This document shows, in pieces, positions 7,317-15,484 of a DNA stretch of 64,000 nt. The stretch is from the NCBI GenBank assembly GCA_902628235.1, contig CACOMD010000001.1:124001-188000 (forward strand). Direction: 5' to 3'. Source of the stretch: an uncultured Prochlorococcus sp. (GTDB taxonomy: Bacteria; Cyanobacteriota; Cyanobacteriia; PCC-6307; Cyanobiaceae). The notes beneath the pieces were generated by a model. The model did not search any database, was not told the origin of the DNA, and saw nothing but the letters and a program-made list of their open reading frames with translations. How positions within the stretch are numbered: the stretch's first letter is position 1; every line of letters starts with the position of its first letter. The translations under genes were made by a program, and so were the position numbers.

Positions 7317-8507
7317 TTGATGAATATAGTTTTATTACTAATTTCAATCTTAACTTTTGTACTAGGTATTAGTTGTCTTTTAATAGAAATTTATATCTTT
7401 AAAAAAGCACCTTTTCTAGAAGTTAATTGTTCTAATAATCCAATCAATACAAGTCTTACAGTAATCATTCCTGCTTATAATGAAGAAATAAATATAATTA
7501 AATGCTTAAATTCATTAAATAAGATATCAAGACCTAGTATTCAATTTAAGATTTTAGTAGTGGATGACTCGAGCATTGATAAAACCCTTCAACAGTGTGA
7601 AAATTTCAAAAATCAAGTCTATAAGAATCCAGAAGAATTATTAATCATTTCATCTGGTCCAAGACCAACTGATAAAAAGTGGGTAGGAAAAAATTGGCCA
7701 TGTTATGTAGCTTCTAAAGAGATCAATTCTGAATGGGTACTATTTATTGATGCAGATGTTGTAGTTGGTGAAAATTGTATACGTAAAGCCTTAGCGAAAG
7801 CATCCAAAGACAATATAGATTTATTATCACTTGCACCAAAAGTAAACTGTAATTGTTTAGCAGAGTGGATGGTTCAACCCATAATGACTAGTTTATTAAT
7901 GATAGGTTTTCCAATCTCTGATACCAATGATAAGAGTAGTGATATCGCCTTCGCTGCAGGTCCTTTTATGCTTTTCAAAAGCGATTCATATAAATCCATT
8001 AAAGGACATGAAGGTACTCATGATGAGGTTGTTGAAGATCTTGCCTTAGCAAAAAAGATTAAAGATAGTAATTTAAAATTAAATTTTCTACTAGCAATTA
8101 ATGATATCTCTTTGAATATGTATAAAGATATCAATGCCTTAATCGAAGGATGGAGCAAAAATTGGTTTTTAGGTTTAGAAAAAAGTTTACTTAAGTCAAT
8201 ATCAGCATCTGTATTTGTTTTTTTAACTTATAGTATGCCATGGTTACTATTTGGGATATCAATTATTATTTCTTTAACAAATCAAACTACTAGTTTTTTA
8301 CCTGTAGGTTTTATTTCATTTCTATCAATATTTACTTACATATTCAAAAGGTATTGGTTAAAAGCTCAGTACAATATTTCAGAAAAATATTGGTTTTTAA
8401 GTGGTCTAGGTGGAATAATTGTAATTTATATAAGCTTACTTTCTATTTTTAAAACATATACAGGTAAAGGTTGGACTTGGAAGGGAAGAAATTTATCCAA
8501 TTCTTAG
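7317..8507 (+). CDS. Membrane-bound family 2 glycosyltransferase
   Basis: A 396-residue GT-A enzyme. An N-terminal membrane helix (residues 3-25) is followed by SLTVIIPAYNEE, the nucleotide-sugar binding strand, then VLFIDADVVVG with the metal-binding DAD. EGTHDEVVEDLALAKK holds the likely catalytic base region, and EGWSKNWFLGLEKS stands in for the QxxRW-like acceptor site. Two or three helices close the C-terminus. The architecture resembles enzymes that glycosylate lipids or carotenoids at a membrane. Sugar and acceptor are unknown. It is monocistronic and divergent from the minus-strand genes on its left. Confidence 0.8.
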   Translation: MMNIVLLLISILTFVLGISCLLIEIYIFKKAPFLEVNCSNNPINTSLTVIIPAYNEEINIIKCLNSLNKISRPSIQFKILVVDDSSIDKTLQQCENFKNQVYKNPEELLIISSGPRPTDKKWVGKNWPCYVASKEINSEWVLFIDADVVVGENCIRKALAKASKDNIDLLSLAPKVNCNCLAEWMVQPIMTSLLMIGFPISDTNDKSSDIAFAAGPFMLFKSDSYKSIKGHEGTHDEVVEDLALAKKIKDSNLKLNFLLAINDISLNMYKDINALIEGWSKNWFLGLEKSLLKSISASVFVFLTYSMPWLLFGISIIISLTNQTTSFLPVGFISFLSIFTYIFKRYWLKAQYNISEKYWFLSGLGGIIVIYISLLSIFKTYTGKGWTWKGRNLSNS

Positions 8508-8587
8508 CAATCAATCTAAAATAAACATTTAATTTTAAAAATAATCAAAGATTTCTTGCTAACTATTAATTAGAGCATTAATTATTT

Positions 8588-8761
8588 ATGAAATTGAAAA
8601 AATTGTATTTTAATAATCAAATATTTGAAAACAGGTCAGTTTTTATTTCTTTATTTGCAATTTCAGCTTTAGTATTTTTTTCAGTAAAACTATTTTTTAA
8701 TATGTACCTTAACAATCCTAATTTTCATATGTTTATTCAAAGCAAAGGTATTTTTCTTTAA
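8588..8761 (+). CDS. Small membrane protein, 57 aa
   Basis: Absent from the ORF track. The frame starts MKLKKLYFNNQIFENRS, has a hydrophobic stretch FISLFAISALVFFSVKLFF and a polar tail. A basic N-terminus followed by one span suggests an inner-membrane anchor with the N-terminus in the cytoplasm. It follows the glycosyltransferase by 80 bases on the same strand. Function unknown. Confidence 0.5.
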   Translation: MKLKKLYFNNQIFENRSVFISLFAISALVFFSVKLFFNMYLNNPNFHMFIQSKGIFL

Positions 8762-9022
8762 TCTCGATTTTACGAATTTTATAGGGTATTAGATTTATTT
8801 ACCTTATAAATAAATTTATTTTTATAAAGTATTCTTGTTGTCCAAAATATTTTCTGAGAAAAATCTATCTTTCCTAGAATTTGCTTCTATAAAAACTTAT
8901 TTGATTAGATTAGTTCATAATTAAATATTCTAAAGATAGTTATTAGGATTTTCTATGATAGAAAGCTCCATATATTTCATATAAACCTTGAAAAAACAAA
9001 ATAAAGGAATCTTAACTTGCTT

Positions 9023-9148
9023 TTATCCCTCTAATCTATCTGCGTAATCTCTTAATATCTCTGCCATAATTTCAGGTTTAATTTCTTCCTGATATTTTTT
9101 ACATAATTCAAAAAACTGATCTAAAAAATCTTTCATTGGTGATGACAT
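9023..9148 (-). CDS. Small protein with LRDxAD motif, 41 aa
   Basis: Too short for the ORF track. The protein begins MSSPMKDFLDQFFELCKKY and ends PEIMAEILRDYADRLEG. Its last part aligns with PEYVADMLRDIADALIS of the 70-residue protein at 574-786, so the two look like members of one small helical family. No membrane segment. It is isolated, with empty sequence on both sides. Function unknown. Confidence 0.6.
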   Translation of the reverse strand: MSSPMKDFLDQFFELCKKYQEEIKPEIMAEILRDYADRLEG

Positions 9149-9262
9149 AAATTAAGTTTAAATTACTAATATTATCAAGAATCTATTTAATAAAAATTTT
9201 ATTAACATTTCTTGTGAATTATCTTGCTTATTTATAAGTTATGTTTAAGAAGTAAAATTAAC

Positions 9263-9475
9263 ATGCCAAAGATTTTTAAAAAGAATAAGTTTGCTTTATT
9301 AGGAGCAAATATTATTAGTATTGCAATTTGGATATTTATATCATCATTTGTGATTCAATTAATAACATATGAAGACGCGCCTTTCTATATATATAAATTA
9401 GGGGAATTATTTAAGTATCTACCACCAATTTGGCTAACTTATTATTTATGGATAGTAAGAAAAGGATTTAATTAG
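9263..9475 (+). CDS. Hypothetical membrane protein, 70 aa
   Basis: I use the internal ATG (MPKIFKKNKFALLG), which gives a normal basic N-terminus, rather than the upstream start of the ORF track. One clear span (IISIAIWIFISSFVIQLI) and a second weaker hydrophobic stretch near the C-terminus (PPIWLTYYLWIV) are separated by an acidic loop. No family recognised. It converges with the minus-strand gene at 9514. Confidence 0.55.
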   Translation: MPKIFKKNKFALLGANIISIAIWIFISSFVIQLITYEDAPFYIYKLGELFKYLPPIWLTYYLWIVRKGFN

Positions 9476-9513
9476 TGTACAAAATTTATATTTAATAAAT
9501 CTTAAAAAGTAAA

Positions 9514-9720
9514 TTAAATTCCTTGATAAACAGGAGTCAAAATTCCCCCATCAAAATCATCATCATCATCGTTACTGTCATCAGAAAAGATAATTTGACC
9601 AACCTCCAAACCTAAATATAAACAGAATATCCAAACGAATACATCGCCACCTGAAAGCCCGTATATCCAGCTAATTATTAAACCAATTAGTAAACCTATT
9701 CCGACAACAAGTATTTGCAA
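9514..9720 (-). CDS. Small two-span membrane protein with Asp-rich tail
   Basis: A 68-residue protein with two hydrophobic helices (ILVVGIGLLIGLIISWIYGL and VFVWIFCLYLGLEVG), then an acidic run SDDSNDDDDDFDGG and a short uncharged end. The aspartate run could bind cations or simply keep the tail soluble. No known domain. It is monocistronic as far as can be seen. Confidence 0.55.
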   Translation of the reverse strand: MQILVVGIGLLIGLIISWIYGLSGGDVFVWIFCLYLGLEVGQIIFSDDSNDDDDDFDGGILTPVYQGI

Positions 9721-9863
9721 TTTTAAAATTTAAGTTCTTAATACCATAACTTAATGATCACAACATCCGAGTACCAAAATTATCAAAGTATTGTGTAAAT
9801 TGATTATTAAGAAATAAAATTATAACTTAATCAAAGAACTCTTATTTTTAAGTAAATCAATAT

Positions 9864-10118
9864 TTATTTCTTGGTGAGAATAAAATTTAAAACCACCCCA
9901 AATAGAACCAGCATTGATGCCACTAATATAAAATTAAATAAGTCAATAAATGATTTATCATTATTGATCCTTAAAAAGGTAATTAAAAATATAGCAGTTG
10001 GAAATAATAAAATAAATTTTGAGAACAAATCTTCATTCCATTTTTTAAAACTAGTATTCTCTTCATCTTCTTGAATCTTTTCTATAATTTTTTCTAAAGA
10101 TTTTTTATTTTTTGTCAT
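9864..10118 (-). CDS. Small membrane protein, 84 aa
   Basis: A charged N-terminal half (KKSLEKIIEKIQEDEENTSF, probably helical) leads to two hydrophobic segments, FILLFPTAIFLITFL and FNFILVASMLVLFGVVLNFIL. The layout is that of a small integral membrane protein with a cytoplasmic N-terminal helix. No motif recognised. The plus-strand ORF in the track over the same bases is its shadow. Confidence 0.55.
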   Translation of the reverse strand: MTKNKKSLEKIIEKIQEDEENTSFKKWNEDLFSKFILLFPTAIFLITFLRINNDKSFIDLFNFILVASMLVLFGVVLNFILTKK

Positions 10119-10349
10119 TTATTAAGGTTTTTTAAAAAAGTCAATTAATATCAATTAGATAAATTAAAAACTTCTATAAGTTTACATAAAATATAGAATA
10201 TTTGTTAAGAGAAGTAATATGTAAATCATATCAATAACCAATTTGTTTATGTATTTTTGAAAGATAATTATTATTTAGATAAACTAGATATAAATACTGA
10301 TGCATTATAAAAATAAATTTGTCAAATTAAAAATATAATTTTATTTTAA

Positions 10350-10517
10350 ATGAATTTTATAGCCGCATTTGAATTTCTTTTTTTATTGATGATATTTGGA
10401 ACGATAAACTATTTTTTAATGCTGAAAAGATATCATCATGATATGAAAAAGAAAAAATTCACCCAATTTCAAAAGATTGCTAAACTTTATCCGAAAGGTA
10501 CTTTTATAAGTACTTAG
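10350..10517 (+). CDS. Small membrane-anchored protein, 55 aa
   Basis: Missing from the ORF track. An N-terminal span (FIAAFEFLFLLMIFGTINYFL) is followed by a strongly basic segment (KRYHHDMKKKKFTQFQK) and a short tail. The positive charges after the span predict a cytoplasmic C-terminus. It converges with the minus-strand gene at 10525, only seven bases away. Function unknown. Confidence 0.55.
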   Translation: MNFIAAFEFLFLLMIFGTINYFLMLKRYHHDMKKKKFTQFQKIAKLYPKGTFIST

Positions 10518-10524
10518 TATATTT

Positions 10525-10674
10525 TTATTTCTTATCAGGAGGAATTTCCATTTCACTCTGAATAATCAGTTCTTCTGCAGATAAGAACTCTTCTTCTGTT
10601 ATGAGTCCTTTTTTCATTAAAGAAGAGAGTCTTTTAACACCTGCTTCAATAGTTATGCCTTTTTGTTGTTGCAT
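10525..10674 (-). CDS. SHOCT-like small protein, 49 aa
   Basis: Missing from the ORF track. The core LSSLMKKGLITEEEFLSAEE fits the short C-terminal (SHOCT-type) pattern of L..L...G.IT.EEF, a helix-turn-helix-like module usually attached to larger proteins and here standing alone. The ends are polar (MQQQKGITIEAG at the start, EIPPDKK at the end). The family is thought to mediate oligomerisation or nucleic-acid binding, so no specific role can be assigned. Confidence 0.6.
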   Translation of the reverse strand: MQQQKGITIEAGVKRLSSLMKKGLITEEEFLSAEELIIQSEMEIPPDKK

Positions 10675-10857
10675 TGATTAATTGTCTTGTTGAAAACAAT
10701 AAAAAAACTTGTTTTCTTTGTCAAGAAAAATATTTACAAATTCGGGAGATAGATTAATGTAATATACGATATTTATTTGTTTTAAACAAAATTATTTGAT
10801 TTATTTTAAAAAGATCTATTATCGGAAGTTAATTCTCAAAATAATTTAATAATTATT

Positions 10858-11280
10858 TCACTCGAAATATCTAAATCTTCTTTTATTCTTCAATTCACTC
10901 CTTTTCTTTTTTTCTTCAATTCTCTTATTTTGGGCTGATCTTGATGGTTTAGTTTTTATTCTAAATATTTGTTTTTTATTTAAAGCCTCTTTTATTAACT
11001 TAGCCATTCTTTTTAAAGCTAATTGACGATTATGTCCTTGAGTCCTTTGATCTTCAACAACAATGGAAATACAGTCATTTACTAGTTTCTTGTTAATATT
11101 ATTTCTTAATTTTATTTTCTGAAAATCATTTAAGAATTTTGAATTCTTAATATCAAAAATAATTTCAACTTTACTATTAGTTTTGTTTACTTTTTGTCCT
11201 CCTGATCCAGAAGATCTAGAGAAACGCCATTTAAACTCTTTATAGGGTATTGATAAATTAGTATTTATTAATAAATTCAC
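10858..11280 (-). CDS. arfB: Ribosome rescue factor ArfB (YaeJ-like peptidyl-tRNA hydrolase)
   Basis: A 140-residue protein with the release-factor catalytic motif GGQ in SRSSGSGGQKVNKTNSK near residue 27. It lacks the stop-codon-reading domains of RF1/RF2. The C-terminal 30 residues are strongly basic (KPSRSAQNKRIEEKKKR), as in ArfB, where this tail enters the empty mRNA channel of a stalled ribosome. The enzyme hydrolyses peptidyl-tRNA to free ribosomes stuck at mRNA ends. The gene stands alone, and a long AT-rich spacer lies upstream. Confidence 0.88.
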   Translation of the reverse strand: MNLLINTNLSIPYKEFKWRFSRSSGSGGQKVNKTNSKVEIIFDIKNSKFLNDFQKIKLRNNINKKLVNDCISIVVEDQRTQGHNRQLALKRMAKLIKEALNKKQIFRIKTKPSRSAQNKRIEEKKKRSELKNKRRFRYFE

Positions 11281-11577
11281 AATCTAATCAAAACTTATTT
11301 GAAAATAAATTAAATATATTCTTCACCAATTAAATGTGAATAATTAATGCATATATTAAATATACATATATTAAATAAAATATATATATTAAAAAAACTT
11401 TTTAAATACGAGTTGATTATCAATACTCATATTTTTTTATGTAAATTCTAGAGAAAAATAAACCTAATTTGTTTTAACTTAATTTGCATACTCTATCATA
11501 AGTGTTTTTTACAAGTTACTAATCATTATCATGTGATAAAAAAAAATGATGTATGATTAAAAAAATCTTCTGAAAAC
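11281..11577. other. AT-rich intergenic spacer
   Basis: About 300 bases without a gene between divergent arfB and the 38-residue membrane protein. It is almost pure A and T with runs of ATATATTAAAT-like units around 11345-11395, and a TTATCA-TG-TGATAA inverted repeat near 11526-11539. Promoters for both flanking genes must lie here, but no clear -35/-10 pair stands out. Confidence 0.5.
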
Positions 11578-11694
11578 ATGGCACTTATTCCTTTTAAATC
11601 TACCGATAAAAAAGGTAAAGCTAACGGCAAGAGTTTATTTGCACTAGCAGTATTTCTCTTTGCGGTGACTGGGTGGGCTTTAGTATTCAAATAA
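11578..11694 (+). CDS. Small single-span membrane protein, 38 aa
   Basis: The sequence starts MALIPFKSTDKKGKANGKS, followed by one span LFALAVFLFAVTGWALVF and a terminal lysine. The ORF track shows only its antisense shadow. A basic N-terminus and a single helix resemble low-molecular-weight photosystem or NDH subunits, but I cannot name it. It is followed by a membrane-protein gene on the same strand after about 70 bases. Confidence 0.6.
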   Translation: MALIPFKSTDKKGKANGKSLFALAVFLFAVTGWALVFK

Positions 11695-11761
11695 ACATGA
11701 AATAAAATTATTTCCAATTTTGTAATTTATAACTTTAGAATAAACCAAATTATTAAATACC

Positions 11762-12073
11762 TTGAAAAATATAAACAAAGATCAAATTTTGGCTTCATCC
11801 AGTGGTTGGGTTGCATCACTATTAAATTTTTTTCCTGGATTAGGTACTGGCTATATTTACCAAAGGCGATGGTTGCCTTATTTTCTTACCGCTGGAGCGG
11901 TTCTAGTATGGTTCGCTCTAGGAATATTTTTACAAGGAGATAAGGAACCAAATCAATCAGACCAATTAATAGGCTTAGCTGGATTATTTTTTATTTCAGT
12001 AGTAACAGTAATTGAAGCATATTTAGCTTACAAAAAATCTTTAAAACTTCTTGAAGTAAAAGATAAAAAATAA
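11762..12073 (+). CDS. Hypothetical three-span membrane protein, 103 aa
   Basis: Read from a TTG start because no ATG is available in frame. It contains FFPGLGTGYIYQRRWLPYFL, a loop like those of TM2-type small membrane proteins, then hydrophobic helices (TAGAVLVWFALGIFL, IGLAGLFFISVVTVIEAYLA) and a lysine-rich cytoplasmic tail. No enzymatic motif. Probably conserved in picocyanobacteria, but function unknown. Confidence 0.6.
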   Translation: MKNINKDQILASSSGWVASLLNFFPGLGTGYIYQRRWLPYFLTAGAVLVWFALGIFLQGDKEPNQSDQLIGLAGLFFISVVTVIEAYLAYKKSLKLLEVKDKK

Positions 12074-12132
12074 ATTATATTATCCTTAAAAAGCTAAGAA
12101 TTTATTTTAAAGAAAAATAAGAAAATAAATAT

Positions 12133-12300
12133 TTATCTTTGTTTTTTTAGTTTAGGTTTTCTTGTATCGAAAAAGATTGATCTTATGCCAAGCAGCAAAA
12201 CTATAGCAGAAAGGACAGGAATTATAACAAGAATAAAATCACTATTCATTCCTGATGCTTGACCAAAAAGTATATGCATTAAGTAAGAAGTGGTAGACAT
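12133..12300 (-). CDS. Small single-span membrane protein, 55 aa
   Basis: Missing from the ORF track. The frame begins MSTTSYLMHILFGQASGMNS, has a span FILVIIPVLSAIVLLLGI and ends in a basic tail (DTRKPKLKKQR), so the C-terminus should be cytoplasmic. A second ATG at residue 8 is also possible. A sister small membrane gene lies just upstream on the same strand. Function unknown. Confidence 0.55.
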   Translation of the reverse strand: MSTTSYLMHILFGQASGMNSDFILVIIPVLSAIVLLLGIRSIFFDTRKPKLKKQR

Positions 12301-12378
12301 TAGATTTTATATTTCTACTTTCATAAGTAGCAATTATTTTAAATTCCCAACATCTATTTGTTCCCTATTCAAAATAGT

Positions 12379-12552
12379 TTATTTATTCTTTTTAGGTTTT
12401 TCCATCATCCACCCATACACTGCCTCAGCATCAAAATTCTTTGAAGAAATAAAAAAAGTAATTGGAAAAACAATAAAGCTTATGCTCATTGTTATTATTT
12501 GCCATTTACGTAATCCCATTTCACTAAATGCAACTGCAAAATCATTAAACAT
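12379..12552 (-). CDS. Small membrane protein, 57 aa
   Basis: Not in the ORF track, which shows an antisense frame instead. The protein starts MFNDFAVAFSEMGLRKWQ, has one span (IITMSISFIVFPITFFI) and a basic end (MMEKPKKNK). The tryptophan-rich stretch AEAVYGWMMEKP after the span is distinctive. Its stop lies about 80 bases before the next small membrane gene, so the two may share a transcript. Function unknown. Confidence 0.55.
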   Translation of the reverse strand: MFNDFAVAFSEMGLRKWQIITMSISFIVFPITFFISSKNFDAEAVYGWMMEKPKKNK

Positions 12553-12668
12553 TTTTTATTTATAATTCAAACAATTATTGCCCAAATCTATTTTTAAAGC
12601 TAGATTGTTTATTTGTTTTAATAAATTAGTTTAAATTTTACATTAAATTAAATCAAATTTATAAGAGA

Positions 12669-12872
12669 TTAAATTTCATTTTTAATTTCATTAGTTTCTT
12701 TTATAAGCCTATCTTTCAATTTATTTGTAATTAGTCCATTTTCAAAGCAATCTAAAATATCTTTAATAGGATCAGTAGATTGATCTCGATCAGACATCCA
12801 TCCTTTAGTACATTCCTTACAAGCTAAATTATTTAGCTTTTCTGCTATTTCTCTAATATTTTTATCAATCAT
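12669..12872 (-). CDS. Small hypothetical protein, soluble, 67 aa
   Basis: A helical soluble protein with a CKEC pair near residue 18 that could form a disulfide or bind metal, and an acidic middle (DPIKDILDCFENGLI). The end is charged. No domain recognised. Neighbours on the same strand are equally uncharacterised. Confidence 0.55.
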   Translation of the reverse strand: MIDKNIREIAEKLNNLACKECTKGWMSDRDQSTDPIKDILDCFENGLITNKLKDRLIKETNEIKNEI

Positions 12873-12913
12873 TTTTCAAATAAGAATTACGAATTTGCGA
12901 TATTGTTAAAGTT

Positions 12914-13186
12914 TTATCCATAGAAAAAAGTAATCTCCTTTTCTTTTAGACCCTCCCAGCCTGCATCTATCAACATACTATTTAAGGTGTCTTTATCAAA
13001 ATGTTTTGATCCTGTTTTCACACATCTATTTCTCATTGATTTTTTTACTCCACTTCTCTTTCTTTTATTTTCTTCAAACATAATTTTGTTATATAAATTA
13101 AGCATTTTGGATGGAATAGCTGTTCCATCAAGATCAACTCCATTCGCGATGGCTTCATCAACTGCCTTTAAACCAACTTGATTCAT
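12914..13186 (-). CDS. Conserved-looking hypothetical protein, 90 aa
   Basis: A basic middle segment (NKRKRSGVKKSMRNRCVKTG) lies between two helical parts. The C-terminus reads SMLIDAGWEGLKEKEITFFYG. No membrane span or signal peptide. The positive patch would suit nucleic-acid binding, but that is a guess. The plus-strand ORF over it is a shadow. It lies close downstream of the peroxiredoxin gene on the same strand. Confidence 0.6.
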   Translation of the reverse strand: MNQVGLKAVDEAIANGVDLDGTAIPSKMLNLYNKIMFEENKRKRSGVKKSMRNRCVKTGSKHFDKDTLNSMLIDAGWEGLKEKEITFFYG

Positions 13187-13246
13187 TTTAAAATTTTCAG
13201 CTTTTTATAATTTACATATGAATTTTAACATCAAGAATATAAGCAG

Positions 13247-13696
13247 TTATTGATTTTGAAGTTCTTTCAATACTCTTATTGCCTCTTTAATATGTGCCGG
13301 ACCATTTAATAAATCTCTATAGATATGTCTAACTATTCCTTTTCTATCAATTACATATGTAACCCTACCATCTAGTAAACCAAGTACTTTTGGAACTCCA
13401 AAAATTTTGCGTAAAGAGTCGTTAGTATCGCATAGAAGGGGATATTGTAATTTATTTTTATTTGCGAATGCTAAATGACTAGCAGTATTACCATTACTAA
13501 CTCCCCATACTTCCGCTCCAAGTACCTTAAAAAGATCATATTTATCTCTAAATCCGCAAACTTCAATAGTGCAACCCGGGGTATCGTCTTTAGGGTAAAA
13601 AAATAGTACTAAAGGTGATTTTAATTTCTTATTAGTTCTCTGAATTCCATTTTGATCAAGCATTTGAAATTCAGGAACTTTTTCTCCAATGTTCAA
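13247..13696 (-). CDS. bcp: Peroxiredoxin Q / bacterioferritin comigratory protein
   Basis: A 149-residue thiol peroxidase that reduces H2O2 and alkyl hydroperoxides using thioredoxin. The active-site segment YPKDDTPGCTIEVCGFRD holds the peroxidatic cysteine (Cys42) and a second cysteine five residues later (Cys47), the arrangement of atypical two-cysteine PrxQ. Length and fold pattern match the family. Several PrxQ copies are usual in cyanobacteria, where they protect against photosynthetic oxidants. The gene appears monocistronic. Confidence 0.9.
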   Translation of the reverse strand: MNIGEKVPEFQMLDQNGIQRTNKKLKSPLVLFFYPKDDTPGCTIEVCGFRDKYDLFKVLGAEVWGVSNGNTASHLAFANKNKLQYPLLCDTNDSLRKIFGVPKVLGLLDGRVTYVIDRKGIVRHIYRDLLNGPAHIKEAIRVLKELQNQ

Positions 13697-13815
13697 GATA
13701 ATATATATAAAAACATATATTAAATAATTTTTTAAACTTTTTGCAAACGAGAAGTAAAAAATACTACAAAAAAAATGCTTAAATACAAAATAATATACAG
13801 CTTATCGGATGATGA

Positions 13816-14055
13816 TTAAAATTCTATTTTTTCATTTGGCGTAAATACAGAACAATATTTTTTTACTTTCGCTTTTGCTTCTATTTGATTATTTTTATTA
13901 TTTTCTAATTTAAGCTTTTCAAGAGCCTGAAAAGCATCTAATTCATTAATTCTGTATCTAGCACAAGTATCTAAAATTCTGAACATCCTTGTTGTTACGG
14001 CATTTGCAGGAGAAAATAAAAATATAATCGAAAATGATAAGATAATTTTTTTCAT
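13816..14055 (-). CDS. Small exported protein, 79 aa
   Basis: A classic signal peptide (MKKIILSFSIIFLFSPANA, cleavage after ANA) is followed by a mature part of about 60 residues containing two cysteines (DTCARYR and KKYCSVF) that could pair in the periplasm. The rest is helical and lysine-rich. No known domain. Secretion is well supported; function unknown. Confidence 0.65.
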   Translation of the reverse strand: MKKIILSFSIIFLFSPANAVTTRMFRILDTCARYRINELDAFQALEKLKLENNKNNQIEAKAKVKKYCSVFTPNEKIEF

Positions 14056-14230
14056 TTCTTAAAAGATAATCATAATCCATTTAAGGATAATACATTCAAC
14101 AAACGAAAATGACATTAGATACTGTATAAAAGATAAATATTAAGCATTTAGCTAAATTTGAATATACTTATCCCTTTCAAAAATGAAATTTAAGGTATAA
14201 ATTTAAATAAGAATTAAGGTAAAATTAATT

Positions 14231-14374
14231 TTGAACAAATTTATACTAACTCACAAAAGATTGATTTCCTGGTATCAAAAGAAATTGAGATTAAGTGATT
14301 ATGCTTTACTTTGGTTCGTTTTTTTCAAAGGTGCATTGACTGCGATAATTATTGAAAAAATATTTTTTAATTAA
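14231..14374 (+). CDS. Small membrane-associated protein, 47 aa
   Basis: Missing from the ORF track, which needs a longer frame. It is read from a TTG start. An amphipathic basic N-terminus (LISWYQKKLRLSDY) leads into one hydrophobic helix (ALLWFVFFKGALTAIIIEKIFF). The WYQxKL...LLW pattern looks like a conserved cyanobacterial small protein, but I cannot name it. Confidence 0.5.
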   Translation: MNKFILTHKRLISWYQKKLRLSDYALLWFVFFKGALTAIIIEKIFFN

Positions 14375-14461
14375 TATTTAAATATAATTTATAAGATACT
14401 AATAGCTTCTTAAGTATATTTATCAAATATCTAATATATAATCAAAAAAAAGCTTTTCATT

Positions 14462-14701
14462 ATGAATATTTTTGGAGTAGGCTTACCTGAAGTTACAGTT
14501 ATACTTGTACTTGCACTACTCATATTTGGTCCTAAAAAACTTCCAGAACTAGGGAAACAGCTTGGAAAAACTCTTCAAAGCCTTAAAAATGCTTCCAACG
14601 AATTTCAAAAGGAATTAAATAATGCAGTTAATGAACCTGAGAATTTTAAAACTAAAAATATGAGTGAAAAAAATGAAGCCGAAGATACAAAAAAAAATTA
14701 A
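14462..14701 (+). CDS. tatA: Sec-independent translocase subunit TatA
   Basis: A 79-residue member of the TatA/E family. An N-terminal membrane helix (LPEVTVILVLALLIF) is followed by the hinge FGPKKLPELGKQLG, the amphipathic helix and a polar acidic and lysine-rich tail. TatA multimers form the passage for folded twin-arginine substrates in the cytoplasmic or thylakoid membrane. TatC is not in this window. The gene is preceded by about 90 AT-rich bases. Confidence 0.92.
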   Translation: MNIFGVGLPEVTVILVLALLIFGPKKLPELGKQLGKTLQSLKNASNEFQKELNNAVNEPENFKTKNMSEKNEAEDTKKN

Positions 14702-14796
14702 TGTTTAAAGTTTAAATTAATAACAATAATTACTTCTAAATCACAATAAAAACTTCTGGATAATATAGTTTTTAAATAAGTTTCTTATTTTTCAAA

Positions 14797-14925
14797 ATGG
14801 ATGCTCAAGCATTAGGGGAATATTTTTCAACCTTAAGTTATCATGCCCCAGTAATGATAATTACTACGGGAATATTTTTCTTTATTAGAAGAAAATTTAT
14901 TATTGATGGTAAAAATAAGGCTTAA
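14797..14925 (+). CDS. Small single-span membrane protein, 42 aa
   Basis: Missing from the ORF track. It starts MDAQALGEYFSTLSYH, has one span (APVMIITTGIFFFI) and a basic end (RRKFIIDGKNKA). Its TAA stop is directly followed by the ATG of the next gene, so the two are translationally coupled. Function unknown. Confidence 0.6.
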   Translation: MDAQALGEYFSTLSYHAPVMIITTGIFFFIRRKFIIDGKNKA

Positions 14926-15327
14926 ATGATAAAAAGGCCAATAACTCCTGTAGATCAATTTGAAATAGCTTTAAAAGAAGCTAACCTTTCAGAAAAAGAT
15001 TATGAGTTAATAGAGTATATACGCTATACAAGTGTTTTCACTCAGCCAAGCTTAATAAAAGATCTTAAAAGGCCTTCAAAGCCACCGATTTTAACAAATA
15101 TTTGTCAAATTTCGAGAAAGATAGGATCATTTATGCCAGAACATTTTGAAAAAGTTATTGATTGGTCAATTCAAATCAGTGAACATAACACAAGATGGGA
15201 TGGACACTTGTTATGTGCAGAAGCCTTTAATGTAGATCAGATTGCATTAACGCCAGCCGCAGGTACATGTTTATTCGATGTTCTTGTTGTGCACAAAGAA
15301 TTATTTATGGGTTTTGAATTTGAATAA
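14926..15327 (+). CDS. Conserved-looking hypothetical protein, 133 aa
   Basis: A soluble protein, possibly globular, with a distinctive C-terminal half: WDGHLLCAEAFNVDQIALTP and TCLFDVLVVHKELFMG. No signal peptide, membrane span or motif I can tie to a known enzyme. The ATG follows the stop of the 42-residue membrane gene without a gap, so the pair are coupled and probably act together. Function unknown. Confidence 0.65.
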   Translation: MIKRPITPVDQFEIALKEANLSEKDYELIEYIRYTSVFTQPSLIKDLKRPSKPPILTNICQISRKIGSFMPEHFEKVIDWSIQISEHNTRWDGHLLCAEAFNVDQIALTPAAGTCLFDVLVVHKELFMGFEFE

Positions 15328-15484
15328 TTTAATAATTAACTTAATTATTAATAAATTAAAGTTCAGATTACGGGAATTTTGATATTTAGCATTTATGAAA
15401 CATAAATTCAAGATAAAAATTGATAATTACAATTAAATGTATTTCTAAAATATATTTTTTAGTTTAAGTAGAGTAATTTCCTTA

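Noticed and set aside
11529-11717. Minus-strand 62-residue ORF
   Set aside because: Shadow of the 38-residue membrane protein on the plus strand, which has the better composition and start.
12290-12565. Plus-strand 91-residue ORF
   Set aside because: Antisense to a small membrane gene with a better start and a basic end; composition is not protein-like.
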